From Parasponia andersonii (Eukaryota; Streptophyta; Magnoliopsida; Rosales; Cannabaceae), in assembly GCA_002914805.1 (NCBI GenBank), contig JXTB01000161.1, forward strand, positions 192,191-256,190: a stretch of 64,000 nt of DNA. The letters run 5' to 3'. A program made the position numbers and the translations under genes. The notes under the pieces were generated by a model. The model was not told the DNA's origin, did not search any database, and saw nothing but the letters and a program-made list of their open reading frames with translations. This document shows, piece after piece, positions 46,811-57,276 of the stretch (position 1 is the first letter of the stretch; each line of letters starts with the position of its first letter).

Positions 46811-47900
46811 CAATCAAAGGACCGCCTGCCAGTGTACATGAAGCGAATCGAAGAGGAGCCTGACGATCCGGAATCCACGATCGAGGAGCTGGTAGCGGTC
46901 ACTTTGAAAGAGGCAGAACCGGCGAAGGTGATTCTAATCGGGGCCTTATTACCCGAGGAGCAAAAGAACGAGATGTTGGGATTCCTGAAGCGGAACGAAG
47001 ACGTCTTCGCGTGGTCCCACGATGACATGCTCAGGATAGACCCCGCACACTCCTGCCACCGGCTGAACATAGATCCCCATTTCCCTTCAGTCAGGCAGAA
47101 ACCCAGAAGGTTCGCACCACAGAAAGCAGGGCGATCAACAAGGAGGTAGAAAAGCTACTGGAGAATGGTCTGATCAGGGAATGCGTATACCCGCGTTGGG
47201 TCTCTAACCCAGTAGTGGTGAAAAAAAAAAATGGCGACGACCGTATTTGCATAGACTTCACCAACCTGAACAAGGCCTGCCCAAAGGATAGCTTCCCCCT
47301 GCAAAGAAACGACCAAATGGTAGATGCGACGGTAGGATTCAACAGAATGAGCTTTCTAGATGCCTACTCCGGATACAACCAGATCCCTCTGTATGCGGAA
47401 GACCAGATCCACACGGCTTTTATCATAGAGCATGGTCTGTACTGCTACAGGCGTATGCCATTTGGCCTGAAGAATGCGGGGGCAACCTAACAAAGGTTCA
47501 TGAATAAAATATTCGCCAGGCTACTAGGGAAGACTATGGAGTTCTACATCGACGATATGGTCGAGAAGAGCAGGGAAGATTCAGACCATCTGAGGCACCT
47601 AGACGAATGTTTTCAGATTCTGAGGCAGCATCAAATGCATCTGAATCCCAAGAAATGTGCATTTAGGGTATCTTCTGGGCAATTCCTAGGGCATAACGTG
47701 AGCCGAAAGGGTATTGAGGCAAACTCGACCCAGCTGACCTCGATCGCGAATGTGCAGAGACCCTCGTCTGTTCGGAAGGTCCAACGCCTGGCCGAGAAGA
47801 TAGCTGCTCTCAGCCGATTCGTCTCCAAGATGTCCAACCGATGCAAGCCTTTCTTCCAATGCTTGAAGAAAAGCCCTACTATCATCTGGGGGGAGGAATA
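46811..47900 (+). pseudogene. Tat-T reverse transcriptase
   Basis: 46832 onward: KNEMLGFLKRNEDVFAWSHD and RQKPRRFAP, frameshift at about 47125, then INKEVEKLLENGLIRECVYP, RICIDFTNLNKACPKDSFP, MSFLDAYSGYNQI, YCYRRMPFGLKNAGAT, stop, QRFMNKIF, and the catalytic FYIDDMVEKS. The thumb has HLNPKKCAFRVSSGQFLG. All RT catalytic aspartates are present; only two breaks are obvious. One of the best-kept parts of the element. Confidence 0.9.
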
Positions 47901-48310
47901 GGATAGGGCACTGACAGATCTCACGCTGTATCTAAGTCACCCACCTATCCTGGCTTCCCCGGCAGAGGGGGAGCATCTGTACCCCTATTTAGTTGTGTCT
48001 GAGGTAGCGGTCAGTGCCATACTGTTCATCGAGGAAGGTGGCAAACAGAAACTGGTGTTTTATATAAGCCACATGCTCTGGATGCCGAAACCCGATACAG
48101 TGTGGCATAAAAGCTAGTCCTCGCTCTGGTCAACGCTAAAAAGAAACTCTGGCAGTATTTTGAGGCACACTCGGTCACCGTGTATATAGATTTCCCCATC
48201 CGTCAAATCTTGGCCAAACCAGACCTGTTGGGACGACTGACCAAATGGGCCATCGAGCTAGGAATATACGATATCGAGTATTGACCTCCAGCGGCGAAGA
48301 AAGGACCGGT
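47901..48310 (+). pseudogene. Tat-T first RNase H (gypsy type), degenerate
   Basis: After the stop at 47899 comes ALTDLTLYLSHPPILASP and LYPYLVVSEVAVSAILF, where the catalytic aspartate of the usual YLxxSxxAxSxVL form is already lost as in other Tat elements, then QKLVFYISH. TVYIDFPIRQIL and LLGRLTKWAIELGIYDIEY follow. Known Tat elements carry a decayed copy here followed by a second, active-type RNase H, which fits. Confidence 0.75.
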
Positions 48311-48311
48311 C

Positions 48312-48860
48312 ATGGCGTATTTTCTGGTAGAAATCGAATCCTTTGGCGAGCAGCATGACCTGTGTCAGATGTCTCAACTTCGCCCCCCTTCAGCATGGAC
48401 GCTCTACACAGACGGATCCACGAATGCCTCAGGGTCAGGTATCGGGATAGTCTTGCAGACCCCAACGGGTCTCAGAGTTGAGAAAGCATTGAGGCTCAGC
48501 TTCCAGGCGACTAACAATGAGGCAGAGTATGAGGCACTGCTGCAAGGCCTAAAGCTGGCACTGCACTTCGGAGTGGAGGACATCGCCGTGAAGACCGACT
48601 CACAGTTGATCGCGGATCAGGTCGGGGGAGACTTCGAAGTAAAAGAAACGAGGTTGCACAGGTACTTCTCCAAGGTAATGGGGGCAAAACCTCGCTTTGG
48701 CAATTTCAATATCGAACCGATCCCCACAGAGATGAACCAGAGGGCTGACAAGCTAGCTAAGAGTGCGTCAATCGGGGGTACCGCTGAAAGAATAGAAGTT
48801 CTCTTAGAAGGCGGGAGCATGGAAGACCCCTCACAGACCCCTGCGCACCATGTGTTCACA
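48312..48860 (+). pseudogene. Tat-T second RNase H (archaeal-type)
   Basis: Within the 320-residue open frame from 48312. WTLYTDGSTNASGSGIGIVL (first D), TNNEAEYEALLQGLKLAL (E), VKTDSQLIADQVGG (D) and NQRADKLAKSAS (D) give the full catalytic set. This second RNase H, of archaeal/plant type, was gained by the Tat lineage. No stop within the domain. Confidence 0.88.
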
Positions 48861-50105
48861 ACCGGAGCTGCTGACGAAGGGTGGATGAAACCCATCACAC
48901 AGTATTTGACATTGGGGAACCTACCCACAGACCCCCGGAAAGCAACGTCAGTCAGATTGAAGGCTGCCAGGTACTTGATGATGGGTGAAAAGTTATACAG
49001 GAGATCGATAATGGGTCAGATGCTACGCTGCATAGGTCCCGTCGAAGCACAAAAACTAATGGAGGAAATCCAGGAGGGAGTATGTGGCAACCACTCTAGC
49101 GGATGCAGCCTCGCCCACAAGGCTCTAACGGCCGGATACTTTTGGCCATACATGATGGCGGAGGTAGCCAGATTCGTCAAAAAATGTGATAAATGCCAGA
49201 GGTTCGCCGCGATGAAACGTCAGCCCGCGGGGATACTTCATTCGAACATAATTCCTTGGCCGTTTGCCAAATAGGGTCGGGACAACGTCGGAGAGCTCCC
49301 CAGAAGTCTAGGAGGAAAGAGATACGCCCTGCTGGCCACGGACTACTTCACCAAATGGGTAGAGGCCGAAGCCTACACGACAGTTAATAAGGCAGACACG
49401 ATTAACTTCATCTAGAAGAACATAATCTGTTGATTCGGGATCCCGAAAGAGATACATGCCGATCATGGCACGCAGTTCCAAAATGCTAAGCTCAAGGAGT
49501 TATGTGAGCCATATGATATAAGGCTCAGTTTCTCTTCCGTGAACTACCCTCAAGGGAACGGCCAAGCAGAGGTGACGAACAAAGCCATATTTAGCAACAT
49601 CAAAAAGAACTTGCAGGAGGCTAAAGGCAAGTGGTTAGAAGAACTGCCGACCGTTGTGTGGGCCCATCGAACCACAGAGCAGAGGTCTATTGGGAGAACG
49701 CCATTCACCATGGTCTACGGATCAAAGGTTGTGACCCCGATCGAGGTCGGCCTCCCGACCCTCTGCTCCGAAGTGGTAAAAGATGCCCCCTTAAATGAGC
49801 GTCAGTTAAGCCACAGCACAGACCTCCTTAAAGAAACGAGAAACATGGCCATGGTCCACCAGGTCTCATACCACCAGCAGGCTAGGTCCTACTAGAACAG
49901 GGTTAGTGCCCGACGATTTAACGCCGGGGATTGGGTCTTGAGAGCTAGAACAGGGAATTCCTCGAATCTGGACTCCAATTAGATAAGACCCTATGAGGTA
50001 ATCAAAGTGCTCGACAATGGTGTGTATGTCCTGAAGGAACTCAAGACGGGGAAAAATGTGCCGAACATGTGGAACACTCAGCACTTGAAAAAGTATCACG
50101 TGTAA
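48861..50105 (+). pseudogene. Tat-T integrase
   Basis: Zinc-binding region: GNHSSGCSLAHKAL, GYFWPYM, FVKKCDKCQRFA. After a stop the core begins GRDNVGELPRSLGGKRYALL with the first aspartate, TDYFTKWVEAEAY, then HADHGTQFQN (second D) and NYPQGNGQAEVTNKAIF (E). Catalytic triad complete. C-terminal: RTTEQRSIGRTPFTMVYGS, ARRFNAGDWVLR, GVYVLKELKTGK, WNTQHLKKYHV and stop at 50103. Four or five stops interrupt it. Confidence 0.88.
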
Positions 50106-50215
50106 GGCGCATACATATGATGTAAGACCATGTGAATGCCTATGTTGTTGAAAAGCCTAAATCTTAAACAGGTCAAGTTCTCTTTTTTCTGCATAGATTT
50201 ATCTTTGGGGTTGCT

Positions 50216-50520
50216 ATGGAAAAGGGGTCTGCCCACTGTGGCAGACCCCACACACTATTCATGCGTGAGACCCATATGAACGTTTATATTATTATAAAAC
50301 TTAATTCTAAAACAGGTTAGGTCTTCTGCCACACGGAAAAGGGTCTGCCCACATTGGCAGACCTGACATTTCAGTTGCGCAGTTAAAAGATCACATCAGG
50401 CTACTACAGAAGAGGGTCTGCCCATAGCGGTAGACCCAATGTTTTGTTTGTGCAGGTTAAAAATACTACCAGGTTGCCACGGAAAAGGGTCTTCCACAGT
50501 TGTGGACCATACGCACTATT
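50216..50520. repeat. Series of four hairpin units in the Tat-T 3' region
   Basis: At 50224-50249 two perfect 10-base arms (GGGGTCTGCC and GGCAGACCCC) enclose six bases. Similar hairpins follow at 50342-50363, 50414-50437 and, more decayed, near 50488-50510. Each is preceded by a GGAAAAGGG- or CAGAAGAGGG-like lead. Spacing is about 117, 73 and 74 bases. They begin right after the integrase stop. Confidence 0.7.
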
Positions 50521-50532
50521 TGCGCAATCAAT

Positions 50533-51115
50533 GATCGTACTATAGGAGTCACGTCGCTCGTTGACGACCTGAGAAAACGTATGAAGAGGAAATAGCTGTG
50601 CAACAAAAACTTGCCAGTAGACCTCAAAAATGCTTGTACTATGGGAGTCACATCACTCATCGATTACCCGAGAAAATATACAAAGAGGAAATAGCTGTGC
50701 AACAAAAACTTGCCAGCAGACCTCAAAAATGCTCGTACTATGGGAGTCACGTCACTCGTCGATGACCCGAGAAAATGTACGAAGAGGAAATAGCTGTGCA
50801 ACAAAAACTTGCCAGCAGACCTAAAAAACGCTCGTACTATGGGAGTCATGTCGCTCGTCGATGACCCGAGAAAATGTGTGAAGAGGAAATAGCAGTGCAA
50901 CAAAAACTGGCCAGCAGACCTCAAAAATGCTCGTACTATGGGAGTCATGTCGCTCGTCGACGACCCGAGAAAATGTACGAAGAGGAAATAGCTGTGCAAC
51001 AAAAACTTGCCAGCAAACCTCGAAAATGATCGTACTCTAGGAATCGAATCGTGCAATAAAACACTTGCCAATGACCCGAGAAAATGTATGAGGAGAAAGG
51101 GGTGCGCAACCTAAA
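50533..51115. repeat. 99-bp tandem array
   Basis: The landmark CGTAC(T)A (TGTAC in one unit) recurs at 50536, 50635, 50734, 50833, 50932 and 51031, exactly 99 bases apart. About five good copies and a decayed sixth. Each unit has GGGAGTCACGTC, a GATGACCCGAGAAAA block and GCAACAAAAACTTGCCAGCAGACCTC. The length is a multiple of three, so frames stay open on both strands; I do not regard these ORFs as genes. Confidence 0.9.
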
Positions 51116-51129
51116 AGCTTGCTAGCGGA

Positions 51130-51330
51130 CCCCCTAAGGAATATTTTTAGCTACATGAAGAGCTAAAGGAAAGCAGGGTCGGGATCCACCCGTTGGAAGT
51201 GGACCCTCCCTAAGGAATGTTTTGGCTACACGAAGAGCTAAAGGGAAACAGGCTCTACCCGGGGGATGATTTATTTTTGCATGATCAGGATGTGAACGGA
51301 TTTGGAGTCTACCCGTTGGAAGTAGTCCAG
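51130..51330. repeat. Second repeat block, 76-bp offset
   Basis: CTAAGGAAT is followed by GCTACATGAAGAGCTAAAGG at 51134 and by GCTACACGAAGAGCTAAAGG at 51210. ACCCGTTGGAAGT occurs at 51189 and about 51309, the first flanked by GGTCCAC-like inverted bases. Likely further variation on the 3' repeat theme. Confidence 0.6.
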
Positions 51331-51848
51331 ATGCAAACCAAACGTGAGGACAGAAATTAAGATTAAAGCCTGTTTATTATGTCCTAAATATACAAAGCAT
51401 GCGGTTAATAGTGGTGTGCACTCATGAACTCTACTTACGGGATACAGGTCTAGAACGGACTCTTAAGGTCACGTCGGAGTGATAGTGCCCTGTTTGTTCC
51501 AGGTAAGAGCCAAGCCCAGGCCTTCTCCTTTGTAATGCCAGATCCAAACAATGGTCGACCAAACCCTGGAGCTGGTTCCGAGCACGGTCCCATTTCGGGT
51601 CGGAAAAGTCAAGCCACACGCGTGGGTCGAACTCTGCCAAAACAAGTTATAACAAGAGTTATGCCTCCATGAAACCGAATGAGTCAAAACATGCACCCAT
51701 ATCTCCGGAACTAATCTTGGCAGTCATGACCCGAGGAAGACTCACTAATAGTCCGAAATCGAGTCCATACAATTATTTATACAGACGATCGAATGCGGTC
51801 AACAAAGAAAAAGAAAACAGACTAAAGAGAATTGCAAGGTTGTTATTA
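51331..51848. other. Tat-T non-coding segment downstream of the antisense gene
   Basis: No domain in the ORFs at 51431-51857. It lies between the convergent ends of the sense repeats and the antisense gene. Confidence 0.4.
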
Positions 51849-51854
51849 TTTATT
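51849..51854 (-). terminator. Poly(A) signal of the antisense gene
   Basis: AATAAA on the minus strand, about 42 bases past the stop codon of the antisense gene at 51896. Single motif, so only suggestive. Confidence 0.4.
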
Positions 51855-51895
51855 TGAAGGATTACAACGAAGGTCAGCTTTACAAATGTACAAAG

Positions 51896-54800
51896 TTAGA
51901 GACCCCAGTTACCTCCGTCCATAGGAGCGCAGCCAATCCCGGCGCTTGGACTGGCCCCGGTGGAGGGTGGCGTGACAGGGTCGGATTCGTCACTAGATAC
52001 AATGACCGCACCAGACCCCTCACCGGTCGAGACCCCAAGACTAGGCTGAGTGTCAGGGGCTTCCGAAGTTCGATCTAGCGGACTGAAAGCGAGGATAAAC
52101 TCTATGGCACCAGAAGAAGATGTAGAGGGCCCGTCCTTTTCCGTGGCAAGCATCTTCAGCACGTCAGCTGGATACGTGATATTGATCTCATCCCCGAGCT
52201 ACTGCATATAGTGCTTGACAGAGTAGTGGTCCCTCTCAATGCATTTCTGAACGTCAAATTGGTCTGGCATCACTACCTCAGCGTGGCCTTCGAACTCTCT
52301 ATTCTCCCAGCCAGACCTGTAACTTTCCGCAGAAAGGACGTCCACCTACCTCTGGTACCTCGTTTTTAATTTCTATGCATCCACCAGCCTATCCTTCAGT
52401 GCTGCTAACCTGAGCTCTGTCTGCCACTGCGATAAGTCGACCAATAAAGTGTTAATACTGGCGAGGTCCTCGCTGTGTTTACGAGACATCTCCACCTGAG
52501 CACCCATCAGATTTTTGTGATCCAAGAAGAGATATCAGTTTAACTCGTGGGACCGGTCAAGTCTGCGTTGCAGAGAGTGGGCCTCTAGCTTGGCTATCGC
52601 CTCGGCGTTTCTCGCTTCCTTGGCGTTTTCAACAGCCCTGTCACGAGCGATGAAGGCCAGTCCCATCTCTGCCCCCGCACTCTGTAACTCTTGCTCCTTG
52701 ACCCTCAGCTCGTCCTGGGCCAGTCTGGCAGCTTCGGATTGGGCAAGTTTGTTAGCCTCCGCCTGAGCCAGTCTCGAAGCTAGCTCCTTGCATCTGGTCC
52801 TCTCGACGCTCAGAGCGTGAGCCACCACGCCGCTAACCCTTGCCTCCTCGAGGATCCGATATATATTGAAGTCAGACCTCAATTCGGTGAGGGCTGCCGT
52901 GCTCTAGTGCAGAGCGGAACTCAGCTCCTCGGTCAGATCCCTGACATGAGAGGAATCGAAAGACTGGATGGCAGCCAGCTGCAAGTTAAACAAAAAAGGG
53001 GGGATCAGCGTTTAGCAAAGACGTTGAAAAACATAGAAGTAACCGAGTGGACCAAACCTGCGCGAAGGTGCAGTTGCTGACAAGCTCGACGTTCTCCAAA
53101 GAGAGCGCCTCCTGCTCCGGCTCTGCGGCTGGACCCTCCCTTTGGGCGTCACCCACACCTGGGGAACACGGCCTCGCCCCGCTGGCCGTAAGGGCACCCT
53201 CTCCACCTGCCAGGCACGCCTCCGAGGCAATGGCGACAGGGATGGAGGGAAGTCCGTTGCCATCAGGAGCACTATTGGCCACGGAGGTAGGTGGTGCATC
53301 TCCCCTGGGCAGGCCATTGCGCACTGACCTTTTTCTCCTTAAAAGGGTCAGCGTCACCCCGTCGTCATCACTGTCAGACGAGGGGGCAACCCTGCCCCTT
53401 TTCTCCACCCGGCCTTCTTCTTCGTTGGACGAGCTGACCTTACGTTGCCGCTTTGTGGGGGCAGGGGGAGGGGAGGATAGTCTAGATTTCAATCTCGGAG
53501 CCCCTCCACTGAGCTTGGCGATCTCTCCCCTCGATTACGAATCGGAGTCAGGGGTGGACGAGATTGCTGCAGCAGACCCCCCAGCCAAACTCGGCATCAT
53601 CTCTTCCCCATGCACGATCCGTGTGGCAGACGGTCCCCCAGATGGAGGTCCGCCTGCATCAGAGCGGGGGACCGCTGGCATTTCACCTCTTGAAAGCACC
53701 ACGAGGCGCCGGCCAGCGGGTGCCTTGGCGTGAGCCTTATGTGCTGCGGCTCCTCCCTTGACGGGTGAAGTGTCAGCCGATGGGCCTGTCTTAGAACCTG
53801 CGAAGAACAAGTAACATGTTTAGCTCATGGCCACAATCCGACCCACAAGGCTCAAGGATGCAAAAATGAACTTACCCCTAGCCCTCTTGGGGGTGGCGGT
53901 TTCCTCCTTGCAGAGCCTGACGCACTCCTCGGCCACAAGCCTCACGGCCTCCTCGAGCTCATGGTTGGACGACGCCACCAGATCATTGGTGCCCGCCAAC
54001 TGGCTTGAAGCCATAACCTACCGACTCACCATGGCGATCCGGTCATGTTCGTCCTGGTAGAATCGGTTCAGGGCAGAGGCGTCGAGTCGGCTCCGCATGT
54101 GTTTGGTGATGACCCAGGTATCCAAAGGGAATGGGAGGTATGAAACCATCTTGGGCATCATGTTCATCGTTAGGGGGTTGAGGACGGCTTGGATGTGCCT
54201 GCACTCCCAGAGATCCAAAGATGATGATCCCCTCCAGGCCTTGGAGCCGCTCTGCAGACAAACGCGGCTCAAACGTGTTCTCTTCTACCGAGGCTGCACA
54301 AGACAGAATAACATGAGCAATAACATAAGGAGAAGGCGCAGACCCAAAAATCACGACCTGACACTTACTCTTCAGGAAAGTTGAGGGAACTTGGAAATGC
54401 TCTCCATTCACCCAAAAGGAGCACCACGCCCCTCCAACGGTGTATAGCTTGGCGTGAGAGTCCCATTGTTTGTCCGACCGCGTCAACCCCCAAAAGATGT
54501 GACGTCTTGGCAGTGGTTGGAGGTAGAAGGTGGGGTAGGAGCCTTTCTTGGGGATGAGGGTTAGCTTATAAGCATAAAAGACCACCTCCAGGTCGATATG
54601 CATGTTATAGATAACTAACAGGGCAGAAAGCCCCATCAAAATCATGACCCTATTTGCATTCAGCTACATCGGATGGATTCTCGTCAGAGCAAAGAATTGG
54701 TAGATCAGGGGAGGAAGAGGGAATTGCAGCCTGTCCAGATACTTTCTACCCAGGATGATGGAACCCTCGGGGGCACAAGGACGAAGATACCAGTCCGTAG

Positions 54801-54911
54801 GGCCCTCAACCCTTGTAGTGTCACTCCTCCGGGGAGGCAAAGCTGCCTCCTCAGTGAATCCAGCTCTGAATTCACGACGGGGTGCAATTCCTGGTTTTGA
54901 ATTGAAGCCAT
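51896..54911 (-). pseudogene. Antisense spliced gene in Tat-T (Transposase_28-like N-terminus, coiled-coil C-terminus)
   Basis: Gene opposite to the retrotransposon. It starts MASIQNQELHPVVNSELD at 54911. After a frameshift, LQFPLPPLIYQFFALTRI, HPM, stop, LNANRVMILMGL and LEVVFYAYKLT match the style of the domain called putative gypsy-type transposon (Transposase_28). Three introns with GT..AG ends fit: 54368-54294 (75 bp), 53875-53798 (78 bp) and 53057-52979 (79 bp). Removing intron 2 joins KRARG to SKTGPSAD in phase, and intron 3 joins CTFAQ to LAAIQSFD in phase. The middle is serine-, proline- and acid-rich (SSNEEEGRVEKRGR, SSDSDDDG); 52882-52535 is an alanine/glutamate-rich coiled coil (LAQAEANKLAQSEAARLAQ). 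The end is acidic, stop at 51896. About six stops and one or two frameshifts. Function unknown; the counterpart of extra antisense ORFs in Tat elements. Confidence 0.8.
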
Positions 54912-55031
54912 TGTTCTGAATACGACTGAAAGAGTAAAAGTCTCAAGAGGGGAAGGAAGTGGAAACCCTGGGATTTTATGAGGCTAGAATGATTGAAGAT
55001 TTTAGAAAAGTGGCAAATGAACGCAATTGCG

Positions 55032-55041
55032 GCTTTTATAG
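55032..55041 (-). promoter_or_regulatory. TATA box for the antisense gene
   Basis: Minus strand CTATAAAAGCC in a C-rich setting, about 120 bases before the ATG at 54911. Transcription would start near 55005, giving a leader of about 95 bases. It lies between the antisense ORF and the 3' LTR, so this gene probably does not use the LTR promoter. Confidence 0.6.
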
Positions 55042-55236
55042 AGGGGGAGCCGAAGAGTTTTTCTTGAAAAAGGTAGAATAAGGGAGACCGAACAGTCGGA
55101 ACTTCAAAATTCAAACAGATTTTGCAATATAGGATGGCGTGCCTCCGCATTGGTAAGAGGGGAACCACGTGCATCCCCCAGATTGGAGGAACGAAGAGAC
55201 GATTTCCCCACTTGATGGATACGAATCCGTCAAGTA

Positions 55237-55252
55237 GGGAAATGGGGGCAGT
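55237..55252 (+). other. Tat-T polypurine tract
   Basis: GGGAAATGGGGGCAGT immediately before the LTR start TGTGGGATCC. Confidence 0.85.
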
Positions 55253-56202
55253 TGTGGGATCCGTTCCCAAGTCATACACCACGTGGATGGCCGAGCGGGT
55301 GAACAGGTCACAAAAGGGGTCCACCGTCTGACAGGTGTCGAGAGTGATTAGTTAAAGGCCACGCGGATTGCAAGTGATTTCACAATCAGCCATTTGGGTC
55401 GTCTGAAGTTAGGGCCGAGCCCATCATAGACCCTGGATAGTCTCGGCCCAATTCGACCCTTACCTCGATAGCTGGGGGGTCGGAAGCTCCAAGGGTCTTC
55501 CACCTAAATACAATGGCCCTAACCTCAACAGCTGGGGGGTCGGAAGCCCCAAGGGTCTTCCACCTGAATACAATGGCCCTTACCTCGACAGCGGGGGTGT
55601 TGGAAGCCCGAAGGGTCTTCCACCTGAATACAATGGAAAGCAACTCACAACTCCAGAGCTAGATAGAGTATTTAATGCAATCCTGGGTAGGCGTGCGCAA
55701 GAGGCAAGCCATCCTGACAGAACGGCGATTTACCCAAATGTCACCCCTGACAAATTCAAGTCGTAGGAGGTGGCAGAAATCAGGCTACGGCGATTCAGAA
55801 GAGATAATGGAAATCTCGGCCCGTGACCTCTGAAAAAGAGTTTGAGGAGAAAGGTACTCAGTTCGGAGATTAAGACCCGCATGGTTCACAGTCTCAGGAC
55901 TATACATATATGAGCCGTGCGTTCCCGAGAGGGGCATGTACGCTTATAGAAAGAAGTATATAAAAAAGCTTATGAGCAAGAAACAAACATATACTCATAC
56001 TAAACTAATTCCTTGATACCCTGTATCAAAGATAAACCACTGACTTGAGCATCGGAGAGTCTTTACAGGTAGCCACCCCGGCCTCTCCGACCCTGCTTGG
56101 AGTTAAGAGTACTTTGGGATAGCAAGGACATGTGGACAGTTGGAGAATACAATATCAGTAGTTCAGAGACACGTGGACGGCTGGTGAGAAACCGCTTCAA
56201 CA
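55253..56202 (+). repeat. Tat-T 3' LTR (950 bp)
   Basis: TGTGGGATCCG to CCGCTTCAACA. Similar to the 5' LTR throughout, with three rather than two copies of the 60-bp unit (55446-55636). TATA box at about 55957. Right flank CTAAT. Confidence 0.9.
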
Positions 56203-56207
56203 CTAAT

Positions 56208-57276
56208 TTTTTTATATGCTAAAAATAACCCTAAATAATTGGAGAAACACCAATAACTCTCTCGTTCTTTAAAAACCTTAAACATGGCAAATCTTGTGAG
56301 GCCCTCATGAGCTATGGCAGATGACGACAACAGGGGAGATTAGCTCCGACGATTTCATCTCTGATGACAATTGGAGAATAGGAGCAAAGGAAAGCTGATA
56401 GTAAGCGATGGGCAATGGATAGAAGGAGATGTAGTCAAGAAATGGAGATGTGAAACTGAATCTGGTCAAGTGGAAGTAGAAGTGAAAGTGAGATCTTGGG
56501 TGAGAAAGAATCAAAAAAAGTGGAAATGGGGTCTTGATGGTTATTTACATGTCTCCATTTTTTTTCCTGAGTTGCATATATGATAGAAAGAAAAACCTTT
56601 ATACTTTTTATTAATTTTTTATATTTTTATTATGTTTAGATTGGTTTTTCTATCCATGTGTTTTTACTTCATTAAATCGCTACATTAACCTTAGAAAAAA
56701 CTCAAATTTTAATAAGCTCTTATCAAATTATGCATAATTATATAATGGTATTTATCTGAGGCATTTTATATTTGTACAGATATTCAGAACATAGTTTACC
56801 AAGTATTTTAATAGAGATTTTCTAAGTTGCAATACATTAAAATTATAGCTTAGCAAACACTTAGCTGCTTGATGCTACAATAGCTATTTCCCTCAGTATA
56901 GCTAGAAGTGTTTCATCTATAATCTACAACTCTACCGAATTTGCCTTTAGTCACACACCTTATGATTTACATGCATATTGTACCTATGGCAGATTTGTAC
57001 AACTCTACCGAATTTGCCTTTAGTCACACTCCTTATGATTTACATGCATATTGTACCTATGGCAGATTTGTAAAGCCTTACTTTGTTGTTCACCTTGGGG
57101 TGTGTTTTTGCTTTCAAGGCAAAACTTTTAGCCATTTTTCTTGCAATTTCTTTCGTGCTATGACCAAAGGCTAGTATTGATTTGACCAGAGAGTGATTCA
57201 ACTTATGTAATTAATCACCTAGAAGTTAATACATATACTAGTATATCAAGAAACAAGAAATACACTATTTACTTGT
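56208..57276. other. AT-rich spacer with a 73-bp tandem duplication
   Basis: 56924-56996 (TACAACTCTACCGAATTTGC through GGCAGATTTG) is repeated at 56997-57069 with one or two changes. The 77-residue ORF from 56941 is produced by it, and I recognise no protein. The ORF near 56371 also shows no known domain. Nothing else seen. Confidence 0.6.

Larger units (their letters stand above)
43623..56202 (+). mobile_element. Tat-T: Tat-lineage Ty3/gypsy retrotransposon with antisense gene
   Basis: A structurally complete 12.6-kb element: LTR, primer-binding site, gag, protease, RT, gypsy RNase H, a second (archaeal-type) RNase H, integrase, a 3' region with repeats and an opposite-strand gene, polypurine tract and LTR. 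CTAAT lies on both sides (43618-43622, 56203-56207). The extra RNase H and the extra 3' ORF are known marks of the Tat lineage (Grande of maize carries the antisense gene 23). GC content is visibly higher than in its neighbours. Coding frames have many stops, so it is a decayed copy. Confidence 0.9.

Noticed and set aside
50664-51071. 135-residue minus-strand frame with an internal 33-residue repeat
   Set aside because: It is a by-product of the 99-bp array, whose unit is divisible by three. No start context and no similarity to a protein family.
53047-53733. 228-residue plus-strand open frame, the second longest in Tat-T
   Set aside because: It is the mirror of the antisense gene's serine- and proline-rich exon. 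GC-rich coding DNA often leaves the opposite strand open. The minus strand has in-phase introns; this one has no supporting context.
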